A stretch of DNA of 64,000 nucleotides from Nitrosomonas oligotropha (GCF_009833085.1 NZ_QRBZ01000003.1:1-64000), one strand, 5' to 3'. Numbered from the stretch's first letter, positions 46,271 through 56,146 are shown. Numbers and translations: made by a program. The notes: generated from the letters alone by a model not told the origin.

Positions 46271-46435
46271 AACGAAATAAATTGGGTATGCTGACAAAGC
46301 TAAATGGGTCAATCCATTTGAAGTATAAGAAAACGCGGTAAACCACCATATTTTAGATTTCATTTATGACGTATTATATTGCGTCATTTTGAACGTGCGA
46401 TTTTAACCATAGCTTTGGGGCAGAAGGAAAATTCG

Positions 46436-47140
46436 ATGTTTTGTACTCAGTGTGGCAAGGAAATAATAGATGATGCGAAGTTCTGCAAACATTGCGGAGC
46501 ACCTCTGGAAGCCACGGATCAAAAAACGCTGCAAGAACCCCATGAGATTTTACCCACTACTTCGCCCATACCAATACAAGCCACCACTTCTGTTGCCCAA
46601 GTTCGCCCGTGGGTTCGGTACTGGGCGCGTATGTTCGACCTCTACTTGATCTCTATCGTGAGTGGCATCGCCATCAGCATCATCTATCCAGACGCGTTCA
46701 TCGAGCAGAGTAGTGATCAGTTGTTCGGACTTGCTGTAATTTTTGCTTGGGTATTCATCGAATCGTTATTCCTTTCAACAACAGGCACAACGCCTGGCAA
46801 GTGGCTATTCAAGATCCGCCTTATTCCACCGTCAGGAGAGACAGCGGATTACTCAACTGCTTTCTCAAGAAGTTTCAAGGTTTGGTGGCGTGGTTATGGC
46901 ATCGGATTTCCACTTGTCAGCCTCATCACTCTGATAGTGTCGTATAACAAATTGACAAATAACTGCATAACCACCTGGGATAGAGATAGTGGATTCACTG
47001 TTGTGCATGAGCAAATTGGCCTGCTACGGGTAATTCTTGCTATCGCTTTCTTTGTTAGCTTCCTGTTTCTTGTCGCCATCGGAAGCACAACCGATATCGA
47101 ACAAATAATTCCAGTCGACACAAGTTCGTGGCATGTTTGA
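46436..47140 (+). CDS. RDD-family membrane protein with N-terminal zinc ribbon
   Basis: The product has 234 residues. MFCTQCGKEIIDDAKFCKHC is a zinc ribbon with two CxxC pairs. The RDD domain follows from about residue 60: VRPWVRYWARMFDLYLISIV, with the Arg and Asp residues that name the family, and TTGTTPGKWLFKIRLI. Three to four membrane helices are predicted, plus one at the C-terminus. AAGGA precedes the ATG at 46436. RDD proteins are thought to be transporters; substrate unknown. The gene is AT-richer than the ovo genes and looks like accessory DNA. Confidence 0.82.
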   Translation: MFCTQCGKEIIDDAKFCKHCGAPLEATDQKTLQEPHEILPTTSPIPIQATTSVAQVRPWVRYWARMFDLYLISIVSGIAISIIYPDAFIEQSSDQLFGLAVIFAWVFIESLFLSTTGTTPGKWLFKIRLIPPSGETADYSTAFSRSFKVWWRGYGIGFPLVSLITLIVSYNKLTNNCITTWDRDSGFTVVHEQIGLLRVILAIAFFVSFLFLVAIGSTTDIEQIIPVDTSSWHV

Positions 47141-47229
47141 GCTTTGCCGTTAGCCACCTTGTGGAACTAATCAAGTTTGGTATGATGACGAATGAATTAG
47201 ATAATTCGATTGATAAATAAGGAGATAAC

Positions 47230-47781
47230 ATGAGCGATAGCGTGTTAAATTGCATTCGTGATGTAATTATATCGCTTGATCCAGACATCAAAGTCTCCGA
47301 TGTTATTGCATTTTTTGCATTGCTGATTTCCTTTTACTCGGTGATCTACGCACGTGGGCAAAGAATAGCAGCAGAGCAAGCAAATTTAATCGCAATTCAC
47401 GAAAGCCGCCGCCCGTTGCGACTGCAAGTTTTCCAATCAATGCACCACTTCTCGAAGTACTGCTCGGCATATTGGACGCGTTATCACATGGGCGAAGTAA
47501 ACCGAAGCCGAGAACTCATGGAACGCATTGACACTTTCAAATGGGAAATCGAACAGCACGGCCATCTGGATATGCCTAATATAGAGGAGAGGGCCAAGGC
47601 CTTCATAAATAGCGCATGGAAGCTTCAGAGGCTTGTCGACCGCATTGCGAACGGGCAGAACAACGCACATGATCCGGAGTATACAACTGCTAAGGAGAAT
47701 GTAGAGGGGCTCGTAGATTGGTTTGATAAGGAAAATCGTGAACTCAAGGCTCTCTTTCAGCCATACTTGAGCGCGGCATAA
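47230..47781 (+). CDS. Hypothetical single-pass membrane protein, 183 aa
   Basis: No family is recognised. One membrane helix lies near residues 23-40 (VSDVIAFFALLISFYSVIYA), followed by a charged helical cytoplasmic part with an Arg/His-rich stretch (HESRRPLRLQVFQSMHHF). AAGGAGAT stands before the ATG, a good ribosome site. Similar architectures (short helix plus helical domain) are common in accessory islands, but nothing here points to a function. Confidence 0.65.
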   Translation: MSDSVLNCIRDVIISLDPDIKVSDVIAFFALLISFYSVIYARGQRIAAEQANLIAIHESRRPLRLQVFQSMHHFSKYCSAYWTRYHMGEVNRSRELMERIDTFKWEIEQHGHLDMPNIEERAKAFINSAWKLQRLVDRIANGQNNAHDPEYTTAKENVEGLVDWFDKENRELKALFQPYLSAA

Positions 47782-47889
47782 TCATCCCTCAAATTGAGGT
47801 AAGACACGAACCCCAACATAAACGCAATCTTCTACCGTTGGGCTTCATTTCATTCAACCCAACCTACTAGATTCCACCATTCCATATCT

Positions 47890-48084
47890 ATGTTTTCCAC
47901 TTCCCGATTGCTTATCACATTGCTATTCCTGCTGCATTTGACAGGATGCGCTGTTTTGGCGGTTGCCGATGCTGCCGTCACCGCTGCTGCGACGGCAGCC
48001 AAAGTCACGGTTAAAGCTGCTGGCGCGGTTGTCGATGCAGTTATTCCCGACAGCAAGGAAAAAAACTCGGAACCGGATAAATAA
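47890..48084 (+). CDS. Small lipoprotein, Ala/Val-rich
   Basis: The product has 64 residues. LLITLLFLLHLTGC gives a lipobox (LTGC) with the lipidated cysteine near residue 20. A repetitive Ala/Val/Thr helix and a charged tail (DSKEKNSEPDK) follow. It resembles a group of tiny proteobacterial lipoproteins without known function. No clear ribosome site precedes the ATG. It converges with phoR. Confidence 0.6.
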   Translation: MFSTSRLLITLLFLLHLTGCAVLAVADAAVTAAATAAKVTVKAAGAVVDAVIPDSKEKNSEPDK

Positions 48085-48100
48085 GCATCACCTGCAAGCA

Positions 48101-49408
48101 TCACACATCGGCCGATACCAGCCGTTTGGCAGGAAACCAGATCGTGAACCGGCTGCCTTTGCCGACTTGGCTGGTAATTTCGAGGCGCGCCTCGTGCCGG
48201 TTCAATACATGTTTGACAATGGCGAGTCCCAGTCCGGTGCCGCCGGTTTCCCGCGAACGGCTGCTATCGACGCGATAAAAGCGCTCCGTTAAGCGGGGAA
48301 TGTGTTCCGGTTCGATGCCGATGCCGCTATCTTGCACCCAGAATACCCCCTGCCCGTTGCGTTTCTCCCAATTGATCGTAATCTCGCCTCGATCCGGGGT
48401 GTAGCGAATGGCATTGCTGATCAGATTACCAAATGCACTGCGCAGTTCTTCCTCACTGCCCAATAATTGATCTTGCGCGGCGACATTCAATTTGATTTCG
48501 TGACGGCCCGCGCTGAGCGATTCCGCATCCTGCAAAACAACGTGCAGCAAATTCACGACATCCACGGTCTTTTCGCTTACTTTGTTTTGCTCATTTTCCA
48601 GGCGTGACAGAATCAGCAAATCTTCAATCAGCCGTTGCATACGGAATGTTTGTTCCGTCATTAACGCCAGGGCGCGCTTATTGAAACCGGTATTGACCTG
48701 TTCATCGGCTGATAAGGTTTCAAGAAACCCGCCGATGACGGTCAGCGGCGTGCGCAACTCATGAGACACATTGGCAATAAAGTCGCGCCGCATCGTTTCT
48801 ATTTTCTCAAAGCGCGTAATATCGCGGCTGATCAGCAGTTTCTGGTTATATCCATACGGCACTAATTGCAGCGAAACGATAATGCCGTGCTGGCGTGTTT
48901 GTTTCAGAATCAGAGGATTGCTGAACTGGCCCGCGGCAAGATACGTCACAAACGGTATTTGCCTGACCAGATAAGTAATTTGCTGGCCTGCATCCAGTGA
49001 CAGATTAATCCCCAAGTGCTGTTCGGCAACCGGATTACACCATTCAATCCGGTCATTTTGATCCAGGATCACAATGCCGTCAGGCATCGCGGACGTGACA
49101 CTTTGCATGCGCTCTAGCGCTAAACTGAGTAACTCCTGGCTTTGGCTATGCTGGCGCACATAACGCGCCAAATGGGCGAAGACATCGTCCCAGGCGCCGG
49201 AACCCGCCGGAATACTGGCCGGTGTATGATCCGAAAGTTGCAGCCAACGTTCCAGTGCAACGATATGGCGGATATGATGAAACACCATCCATAACATGAC
49301 CAAGCCGAAGAAAAACAAGGCCTTCGCGGCACCGAGGATCATCCAAAGTAACGCGGTAATAAAGATGACAAACAGAATGTTAGAGGAACGCTGCCAGATA
49401 TCGGACAC
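48101..49408 (-). CDS. phoR: Phosphate-regulon sensor histidine kinase PhoR
   Basis: The product has 435 residues. Two N-terminal membrane helices (about 10-45) are followed by a PAS domain (about 95-200). The dimerisation helix has FIANVSHELRTPLTVIGGF with the phosphorylated histidine. The ATPase part has DSGIGIEPEHIPRLTERFYR and GTGLGLAIVKHVLNRH. PhoR phosphorylates PhoB when phosphate is scarce. It lies 158 bases downstream of phoB on the same strand. Confidence 0.92.
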   Translation of the reverse strand: MSDIWQRSSNILFVIFITALLWMILGAAKALFFFGLVMLWMVFHHIRHIVALERWLQLSDHTPASIPAGSGAWDDVFAHLARYVRQHSQSQELLSLALERMQSVTSAMPDGIVILDQNDRIEWCNPVAEQHLGINLSLDAGQQITYLVRQIPFVTYLAAGQFSNPLILKQTRQHGIIVSLQLVPYGYNQKLLISRDITRFEKIETMRRDFIANVSHELRTPLTVIGGFLETLSADEQVNTGFNKRALALMTEQTFRMQRLIEDLLILSRLENEQNKVSEKTVDVVNLLHVVLQDAESLSAGRHEIKLNVAAQDQLLGSEEELRSAFGNLISNAIRYTPDRGEITINWEKRNGQGVFWVQDSGIGIEPEHIPRLTERFYRVDSSRSRETGGTGLGLAIVKHVLNRHEARLEITSQVGKGSRFTIWFPAKRLVSADV

Positions 49409-49566
49409 TTAATAAATCCTGAGAAAAGTCATTAGGTGAAGAAAATTCCAGCTGAGATCGTTTCGAGAATTCGCTGTCGCATCGGGTAGACAATAATAAC
49501 TTTGCATTTTTTCTTTAATCTATCGGCCTGGTATCCATGCGCGCATCTACATGCAGCGATCAAGGT

Positions 49567-50289
49567 TTAAATGCCAGAACCGGAATCCTTGACTGACTGC
49601 CCGGCTGTGGCGGAAAACCGGTAGCCCGCGCCGCGGACAGTTTGTATCCATTCATCCTTACCCGCTAATTGTAGCGCTTTGCGCAACCGGCGGATATGTA
49701 CGTCGACGGTGCGATCTTCAACAAACACATGATCGCCCCACACCCGGTCGAGCAATTGACTGCGTGAATAAACCCGTTCGGTGTGCGTCATCATAAAATG
49801 CAGCAAACGATATTCGGTCGGTCCCAATTCAATTTCCTGGTTCCCGGCCATTACGCGGTGATTGACCGGTTCAAGCCGCAGGCCGTCGATTTCAACCGCT
49901 TCGTCGGAGGCTTCCGGAATGAGCCTGCGCAGTACGGCATTGATGCGCGCCACCAGTTCGCGCGGCGAGAATGGCTTGGTGATGTAATCGTCCGCGCCCA
50001 TTTCCAACCCGGCGACTTTATCGGTTTCCTGCGTGCGCGCGGTGAGCATGATAATCGGAATCAAGCGTGTACGTTCGTTTCGCCGCAATATCCGGGCGAA
50101 TTCAACGCCATTCATTCCCGGCAGCATCCAATCCAGCAGAATCAAATCCGGCAAAGCCGCCGTGATCAGCGTCATGGCTTTCTCGGCATTATCCGCGCAA
50201 ACTGTCTCGTAACCGGCTTGCTGCAGATTATAAGTGATCAACTCCTGTATCGCAGCTTCGTCTTCCACAATCAATATTGTTGCCGTCAT
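49567..50289 (-). CDS. phoB: Phosphate-regulon response regulator PhoB
   Basis: The product has 240 residues. The receiver has [20 protein letters not shown] and [20 protein letters not shown] with the phospho-acceptor aspartate near residue 54. The C-terminal winged helix has [20 protein letters not shown] and the VRGAGYRF end typical of OmpR/PhoB. AGGA precedes the ATG at 50289; an upstream start at 50310 is less likely. It binds Pho boxes such as the one at 4433. Confidence 0.94.
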   Translation of the reverse strand: MTATILIVEDEAAIQELITYNLQQAGYETVCADNAEKAMTLITAALPDLILLDWMLPGMNGVEFARILRRNERTRLIPIIMLTARTQETDKVAGLEMGADDYITKPFSPRELVARINAVLRRLIPEASDEAVEIDGLRLEPVNHRVMAGNQEIELGPTEYRLLHFMMTHTERVYSRSQLLDRVWGDHVFVEDRTVDVHIRRLRKALQLAGKDEWIQTVRGAGYRFSATAGQSVKDSGSGI

Positions 50290-50375
50290 ATAAATTCCTG
50301 TATCGATCAATTTTTTCCGTACAGTTTGCTACAATGCACCCCATCAGCTTTTAATCCCAATGCAGTGAATACGAC

Positions 50376-50786
50376 ATGGCCGGTTTAACCAAAGACACTC
50401 CTTATCCGACTGAAATCAAGTTACACCAGAAATCCAGAATACTGGATATCGCTTTCTCCGATGGCAAAACTTTCCAATTTCCCTGTGAATTTTTGCGCGT
50501 TTATTCGCCTTCCGCCGAAGTCAGCGGACATGGCCCCGGTCAGGAAGTGCTGCAAACCGGGAAAAAGATGGTCAGTATCGTCAAAATCGAACCGGTTGGT
50601 AATTATGCCATACAGCTTAATTTTACTGACGGCCATAATACCGGGCTTTATTCATGGGACTTGCTCTATAACTTCGGTCTTAATCAGGATAAAATGTGGC
50701 AGCGGTATCTGCAACGCATGGAAGAAGCAGGTGCGAGCCGGGAACCCGCAAGCCGGACAAATACCGCACCGCATTCCTGCAAGTAA
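50376..50786 (+). CDS. DUF971 (GBBH-like N-terminal domain) protein
   Basis: The product has 136 residues. ILDIAFSDGKTFQFPCEFLR, GPGQEVLQTGKKMVSIVKIE and GLYSWDLLYNFG match DUF971, the domain found alone or at the N-terminus of gamma-butyrobetaine hydroxylase-like proteins. It is often next to ubiE in betaproteobacteria, as here (52 bases), and may take part in iron-sulfur or quinone metabolism. A -10-like TACAAT lies at 50330-50335. Confidence 0.88.
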   Translation: MAGLTKDTPYPTEIKLHQKSRILDIAFSDGKTFQFPCEFLRVYSPSAEVSGHGPGQEVLQTGKKMVSIVKIEPVGNYAIQLNFTDGHNTGLYSWDLLYNFGLNQDKMWQRYLQRMEEAGASREPASRTNTAPHSCK

Positions 50787-50837
50787 ATTTTTACCGGTCA
50801 TCATTCAGCCATCACACTCTACAATTCAATTCCCGTC

Positions 50838-51572
50838 ATGACAAAAACTACTCATTTTGGCTTTAATACCGTTGCAGAAGAAGAAAAAGCCGGCAAAGTC
50901 GCGGAAGTATTTCATTCCGTAGCGGAACGCTATAACCTGATGAACGATTTGATGTCGGTAGGTATGCACCGCTTGTGGAAGCGCTTCACCATTGAAGTCA
51001 GCGGCGTTAAGAAAGGTGACAAGGTTTTGGATATCGCGGGCGGCACCGGAGATTTAAGCGCGCTGTTTTTGCAAAAAGTCGGCAAGTCGGGTGAAGTTTG
51101 GCTGACCGATATCAACAACTCCATGCTATCCATCGGCCGCGACCGCATGATCGATGAAGGCACGCCCACCCCCGTGGCGCAGTGCGACGCAGAAAAACTA
51201 CCCTTTCCCGACAATTATTTTAACTGCGTGAGCGTCGCATTCGGTTTGAGAAATATGACGCACAAGGATGTCGCACTCAAAGAAATGCTCCGGGTCATCA
51301 AACCAGGCGGAACGGTTATCGTGCTGGAATTTTCCAAAGTCTGGAAACCGCTGCAACCGGCCTATGATACCTATTCGTTCAAGTTACTCCCGGCCATGGG
51401 AAAAGTGATCGCCGACGATGCGGAAAGCTACCGCTATTTGGCCGAATCGATCCGTATGCACCCTTCCCAGATGGAATTAAAGGAATTGATGGAGCAAGCC
51501 GGTTTTGACCGCGTGGAGTATTTCAATTTGACCGCGGGTATCGTGGCGCTCCATCGAGGATACAAGTTCTAA
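50838..51572 (+). CDS. ubiE: Ubiquinone/menaquinone biosynthesis C-methyltransferase
   Basis: The product has 244 residues. [20 protein letters not shown] at the start and [15 protein letters not shown] (AdoMet site) identify Ubi[21 protein letters not shown] and [17 protein letters not shown] complete the family pattern. It methylates the ubiquinone and menaquinone ring precursors. It is probably cotranscribed with the DUF971 gene. Confidence 0.96.
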   Translation: MTKTTHFGFNTVAEEEKAGKVAEVFHSVAERYNLMNDLMSVGMHRLWKRFTIEVSGVKKGDKVLDIAGGTGDLSALFLQKVGKSGEVWLTDINNSMLSIGRDRMIDEGTPTPVAQCDAEKLPFPDNYFNCVSVAFGLRNMTHKDVALKEMLRVIKPGGTVIVLEFSKVWKPLQPAYDTYSFKLLPAMGKVIADDAESYRYLAESIRMHPSQMELKELMEQAGFDRVEYFNLTAGIVALHRGYKF

Positions 51573-51586
51573 ACATAAAACAGCCA

Positions 51587-52990
51587 TTAAGGAGCGGCGC
51601 TACTCACAATATCCCGCTCCAGCAATTTCAATTTTTCTTTCATCAAATTACCGATAAATAATTGCGGCTCCGATGGCGTAAGATTTTCGTAGAGTTCACG
51701 TTGCCGGATTTTTTCCATCGCCTGAATAAAGTGTTCAACGAACTGATAAGGCTTGTCTTCCAGATTCTTGAACAGCGCTTCGCCAAAATAAGTGTATTCA
51801 TTTTCGTTTGCACAGCCAAATGAAGCCTTATCCGGCGCGGCTGCGGTAAAAATCAGACTGTATTCGTTTTGCAATGCCTTGATAAAACCGCCGGAGTAAC
51901 ACGCCGAAATTAAAATAATACGCCAGCGGATATCGGCGTCATCCAAATAGGCTCTGATATCTTCCGGGCGGATACTATTCAGATCAAGCGGCCACATTTG
52001 CACTGTAAGCTCATGATCCATCGATCCGTGGCTGGTCAGATAGAGCAATACTACGTCTTCGTCAGGATTCATTTTGCTGCCGATATGTTTTAACGCAATT
52101 CTCAGGTTCGTCGAAGATGCCAGCGGTGTTGTATCCAGTGTTTTTAGGTTATTAATCAATGCAACAGAGCGCCCCGATACGCCCAGGCGTTCGTCCATGA
52201 CACGCTGTACATGCCCGACTTCCTTCATGAAAACATCCTGGGAGGAATCAGAACCAAACCCGACAAAGAAAAGATCATTGACGCCTGCAATACCGGGTTT
52301 TATCGGATCCAGCGCGTTGTTCAGCAGCCGGTATTGGCTGTAATAAACATGTTCCTGATTGACTTCAGACATCGCGCCGGCAGAATATGCGACCAATTCA
52401 TGATCATCGTCATACCCTTCGTACCAGAAGCTGAACGATAGATTGACCAATGGATACGAGGCGCCCAGCCACAGCGCGGCGATCAAAGCAGCTTTGAGTT
52501 TGTTCCATTCCAGCAATTGCAGTGCGATATAAAAGCAAACCGCTAAAGCCCATGCGATAAAAGCAACATAACCGGCTACCAGGATCGTCACCGGCAAATA
52601 AGCTAAAAGAGCAAAAGAAATCAAATAAAGTGCTGGCAGAACGCAATAAGTTATAACCAGAATCCTGAGCAAATCGCTTTGGTTCCCGGTCAACTTCGCA
52701 AAAACATATCCCACTATCAGCGCCATCAATAACTTAACGCCAAGATAGCCCAGGCCGGACAGATCGAAAACAGGATTGGGTGTTGCGCCATACGAAACAG
52801 CCAATGCCGTGAGCGTATAAAAACCCAGCAGCAAAATAAACTGATCGTAAGAGACAGTTATCCGGTCGATCGCATTGCGGCGGAAAGTCAGTAATTGAAT
52901 GCCGCAATAAAGATTCAGGAATAGTATCCGGAATTCCTTGATTAACGCCGGTTGCTTTGATTCTTTGGGAATGCTCGTATATACATCCAT
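51587..52990 (-). CDS. Membrane-anchored C13 (legumain/caspase-like) peptidase with Yip1-like domain
   Basis: The product has 467 residues. Residues 45-185 hold about five membrane helices in a Yip1-like arrangement. The C-terminal domain (about 230-460) is a clan CD cysteine peptidase: VVLLYLTSHGSMDHEL with catalytic His321 and RIILISACYSGGFIKALQ with catalytic Cys364, then IFTAAAPDKASFGCANENE. The pattern fits the C13 family (legumain and GPI8 type). The peptidase probably faces one side of the inner membrane and cleaves a protein partner. The substrate is unknown. No immediate partner gene; ubiE converges from the other side with 14 bases between stops. Confidence 0.82.
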   Translation of the reverse strand: MDVYTSIPKESKQPALIKEFRILFLNLYCGIQLLTFRRNAIDRITVSYDQFILLLGFYTLTALAVSYGATPNPVFDLSGLGYLGVKLLMALIVGYVFAKLTGNQSDLLRILVITYCVLPALYLISFALLAYLPVTILVAGYVAFIAWALAVCFYIALQLLEWNKLKAALIAALWLGASYPLVNLSFSFWYEGYDDDHELVAYSAGAMSEVNQEHVYYSQYRLLNNALDPIKPGIAGVNDLFFVGFGSDSSQDVFMKEVGHVQRVMDERLGVSGRSVALINNLKTLDTTPLASSTNLRIALKHIGSKMNPDEDVVLLYLTSHGSMDHELTVQMWPLDLNSIRPEDIRAYLDDADIRWRIILISACYSGGFIKALQNEYSLIFTAAAPDKASFGCANENEYTYFGEALFKNLEDKPYQFVEHFIQAMEKIRQRELYENLTPSEPQLFIGNLMKEKLKLLERDIVSSAAP

Positions 52991-53047
52991 TCTTCTCTCC
53001 GGATAACGATCAATTACTACAGCGTGCTATGAACGGCATTAATCGAT

Positions 53048-53359
53048 GTGAATATAGGTGCCGTGACAGCCGGTTCCGGCAAAATTACCGCTAAGTCTTA
53101 TTGGGCCTACGTTCTATTAAATCATGAAAAAACAAGGAGAATAGGCTTTAATTCAGATAATCCGCTTGAAATAAAGTTCAGCCGCGCAATGACATGCTTC
53201 ATGGACCTTGTAGTAGCGCTTTCAGCCTTACAGCAAAACGGATTTATGTTCAATCGGCAGGAAGTTCATGTGCTTGCTGAAAACGCAAAGAAGCGGGCAT
53301 TTTATAGCGCTACTACCGTTTTTCCATTAAGAATCGATACGATACACTGTGCCCATTGA
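53048..53359 (+). CDS. Doubtful small ORF, 103 aa
   Basis: A GTG-started frame with no ribosome site and no recognised family. KSYWAYVLLNHEKTRRIGFN is followed by one weakly hydrophobic segment. It fills most of the 400-base gap before cheV, and codon use is not convincing. It may be noise. Confidence 0.25.
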   Translation: MNIGAVTAGSGKITAKSYWAYVLLNHEKTRRIGFNSDNPLEIKFSRAMTCFMDLVVALSALQQNGFMFNRQEVHVLAENAKKRAFYSATTVFPLRIDTIHCAH

Positions 53360-53389
53360 TTCAAATTCTTTACTTGCGGAGCGTATTTT

Positions 53390-54340
53390 ATGACCACAGC
53401 ATTGCACGAAATTGACGAACGCACCAACTTGACTACCAATAATAAGTTTGAATTGTTGCTGTTCAGACTGGGCGAAGCCTCCAATAACGGTCAGCGTGAA
53501 TTATTCGGTATCAATGTATTCAAAATTCGTGAAATTCTGGTCATGCCCGCCATCACCGAAATCGCCAATGCACCTCCTAACGTGATGGGCGTAGCCAATG
53601 TTCGCGGTCAAGTGATTACCGTGATCAACCTGCCTAAAGTTGTCGGCTGTACACCGAAAAAAGGACTCCCGATCATGCTGGTGACTGAGTATGCCCGCTC
53701 AACCCAGGCTTTCGCCGTCGAAGAAGTCAGTGAAATTGTGCGCTTGGAGTGGAATCAAGTAATCGCCGCGGAAGGCAAAGGCGGTAAACTGGTCACCAGT
53801 ATAGCCCGTATCGACGGTAACACGGAAAACTCGCGGCTGGCGCAAGTATTGGATGTTGAACAGATACTGCGCGATGTGCTCCCTGCACAGATTGCAGAAA
53901 TCTCACTCGATAAAATCGGCCCCGAGATCAAATTGCCCGATGGAAAAATCATCCTGGCTGCCGACGATTCGCCATTGGCGCGCAGTATGGTTGAGAATGA
54001 ACTCAAAGCGCTCAATATTCCTTATGTCATGACCAAAACCGGACTGGAAGCCTGGAATCGTATTCAATCCATGTCGGAGGCTGCCGCAACCGAAGGTAAG
54101 ACGATTCAGGATAAAGTCGCTCTAGTCCTGACCGATCTGGAAATGCCGGAAATGGATGGCTTCACACTGACCCGCAACATCAAGAGCGATCAACGTTTTA
54201 AATCAATCCCGGTCGTGATTCATTCTTCATTAACGGGCGAAACCAATGAAAAACACGTCAAATCGGTCGGCGCTGATGCTTATATCGCTAAATTTGTCGC
54301 GGAGGAATTAGCGGAAACAATCCGCAAAGCTTTGCAGTAA
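53390..54340 (+). CDS. cheV: Chemotaxis protein CheV (CheW domain plus receiver)
   Basis: The product has 316 residues. The CheW-like domain has FGINVFKIREILVMPAITEI and NVMGVANVRGQVITVINLPK. The receiver domain has IILAADDSPLARSMVENELK and VLTDLEMPEMDGFTLTRNIK with the phospho-acceptor Asp near residue 248. It couples chemoreceptors to CheA and adapts the response. GCGGAG precedes the ATG. No other chemotaxis gene is in the window. Confidence 0.94.
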   Translation: MTTALHEIDERTNLTTNNKFELLLFRLGEASNNGQRELFGINVFKIREILVMPAITEIANAPPNVMGVANVRGQVITVINLPKVVGCTPKKGLPIMLVTEYARSTQAFAVEEVSEIVRLEWNQVIAAEGKGGKLVTSIARIDGNTENSRLAQVLDVEQILRDVLPAQIAEISLDKIGPEIKLPDGKIILAADDSPLARSMVENELKALNIPYVMTKTGLEAWNRIQSMSEAAATEGKTIQDKVALVLTDLEMPEMDGFTLTRNIKSDQRFKSIPVVIHSSLTGETNEKHVKSVGADAYIAKFVAEELAETIRKALQ

Positions 54341-54373
54341 GCAGTATTTCCCGGCGATTTGCTGTTAATTGGA

Positions 54374-54413
54374 AGGGTAAATACACTGAAATCATTATTC
54401 AGCATCTTACCCT
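54374..54413. terminator. Hairpin after cheV (first of two)
   Basis: agggtaa (54374-54380) pairs with ttaccct (54407-54413), and ctgaa/ttcag pair inside. It lies between convergent cheV and the HAF-repeat gene. Confidence 0.45.
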
Positions 54414-54443
54414 CTCATGGCCGTGATAAATCTACAGCAAAGT

Positions 54444-54479
54444 GAACACGATAGAGAATCACCCCTATCTATCGCGTTC
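54444..54479. terminator. Hairpin after cheV (second of two)
   Basis: gaacacgataga (54444-54455) pairs with tctatcgcgttc (54468-54479) over 12 bases with one wobble. It is placed to end transcripts from both sides. Confidence 0.5.
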
Positions 54480-54540
54480 AACTACCCACGATTGTTTTAA
54501 CCATTCAGCACATCAAAGCGCACCGGTAAATACTGGCCGG

Positions 54541-55710
54541 CTAAATGGTTTGTTGCCCGCGGCGCAACATGAAACCCAGTAATCCCAATCCTGCTAACAG
54601 CATGGCGTAAGTTGCGGGTTCTGGCACTGCAACGATGGGAGAAAGCAAGAATGCACGCGAGCCACCGCCGGGTGCGCCTTCCAAATGTCCCCAACCGATG
54701 ATCTGTCCGCGATTGTTGATGCCAACAGCCGAAAGCTCGCTCCATCCAGCCGCAACGACCGGAGCAAGCAGCGAAAGATCGGTTATTGTGCCTTCGCTAT
54801 AGAGGAAAGCGCTGCGAATGCAATAGTCACAGTAACTGTTGATTCCCCCCACGACTTGCCCGATATCATTGACAGCATCCGCACGGCTGTAAATTGACGT
54901 ACCTAGACCGGAGATATTTATGCCGCCCGCATCGGTGATAAATGCTTGAACAGACTGATAACCGATAAAGTCATCATAAAACCCGGAGAATCCAACGACT
55001 TGTCCTAAATTGTTAATCGCTCGCCCAATACTAATATTATCTGTTCCTCCGTTAAGGGTAGTTAAATCGGTCATTCCAACACCGTTTGCACCCGTAATAA
55101 AGGCATGCTGAACGGGTACATCCGAAATGGAAGATATTCCCGTTACTTGCCCTGAATCGTTGATGCTATAGGCCGTGCTGTAATCTCCGCTCAAAGTACC
55201 CAAATCGGTCATTCCCACGCCGTTCGGACCAGTGATAAACGCGTGATATGCGGCATTACCTGCTGTCGAAGACACCCCGACGACTTGCCCAAAATTGTTC
55301 ACACCATAGGCAATACTGTAATCTCCACCCAAGGTACCCAAATCAGACATCCCCGCACCGTTCGGGCCAGTAATGAAAGCATGCAGGTCGCCTGTATCCG
55401 TAAAAGAATAACCGACTACCTGCCCGGCATTATTGATATCCGAAGCAAAGCTTCTGCCTCCGCCAAGGGTATCCAAATAACTCATTCCTACCCCATTGGC
55501 GCCGGTTATAAACGCACGATCCACTCCATTTCCATTACCCACTACTTGACCGGAATCGTTGATCGCTTGGGCAACACTGTATGTTCCGGCAAGAGTGCCC
55601 AGACCCATAATCGACCATTCCGCACTTGCAGTTGCTGGAATTGAAGCTGCCAAGATTCCGGTAAACAAGACTGCAATGTATTTAAGTCTTGAAAGATTAT
55701 TATTGCTCAT
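54541..55710 (-). CDS. HAF-repeat PEP-CTERM protein
   Basis: The product has 389 residues with a signal peptide (ending ATASA). About seven repeats of 45-50 residues carry the pattern LGTLGGDYS(I/T)AY..(I/V)N..GQVVG, the extracellular HAF repeat. The C-terminus is VPEPATYAMLLAGLGLLGFM followed by LRRGQQ, a standard exosortase signal. It is probably an exported surface or matrix protein. GAGGGGA precedes the ATG. Monocistronic. Confidence 0.93.
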   Translation of the reverse strand: MSNNNLSRLKYIAVLFTGILAASIPATASAEWSIMGLGTLAGTYSVAQAINDSGQVVGNGNGVDRAFITGANGVGMSYLDTLGGGRSFASDINNAGQVVGYSFTDTGDLHAFITGPNGAGMSDLGTLGGDYSIAYGVNNFGQVVGVSSTAGNAAYHAFITGPNGVGMTDLGTLSGDYSTAYSINDSGQVTGISSISDVPVQHAFITGANGVGMTDLTTLNGGTDNISIGRAINNLGQVVGFSGFYDDFIGYQSVQAFITDAGGINISGLGTSIYSRADAVNDIGQVVGGINSYCDYCIRSAFLYSEGTITDLSLLAPVVAAGWSELSAVGINNRGQIIGWGHLEGAPGGGSRAFLLSPIVAVPEPATYAMLLAGLGLLGFMLRRGQQTI

Positions 55711-55942
55711 TATTATTCCCCTCGAGTAGATGTATTAACCTGCAGATGGGCCGATCATCAAAGTCAATCGTTAATCTTAGCTGACATAACAAATCTATTT
55801 TCTAAAGACTGTTTGCACTGACTTTGAGTACTATGCCGTTTGGAATAGTAATGTTCACTACTTTGAATAATGAGTCAGAATAGCGCCCAATTCACCCGCT
55901 ATTTCTCAACTTATTAGCCACAATTCAGGCGGCACATAAGAA

Positions 55943-55977
55943 AAATAGCTCATTTATTTATTAAAAATGAGCTATTT
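55943..55977. terminator. Strong orphan hairpin in the 55.7-56.6 kb gap
   Basis: aaatagctcattt (55943-55955) pairs perfectly with aaatgagctattt (55965-55977). T-rich tracts lie on both sides, so it can act in either direction. No gene ends here. The gap 55711-56586 otherwise shows no coding frame. Confidence 0.6.
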
Positions 55978-56146
55978 ATATTCATTTTTTCCTACACCAT
56001 AAATTATCTCAATGACTAGAAAAAATGTAGTAATTTGATTACACCCATGTAAATTTTTATTATCATATTTATTTATTATACTTACATATCAATTATCTGA
56101 AGTTCAATTTTAAAGCATGGCATAGGATTTATCCGATCAAATATTA

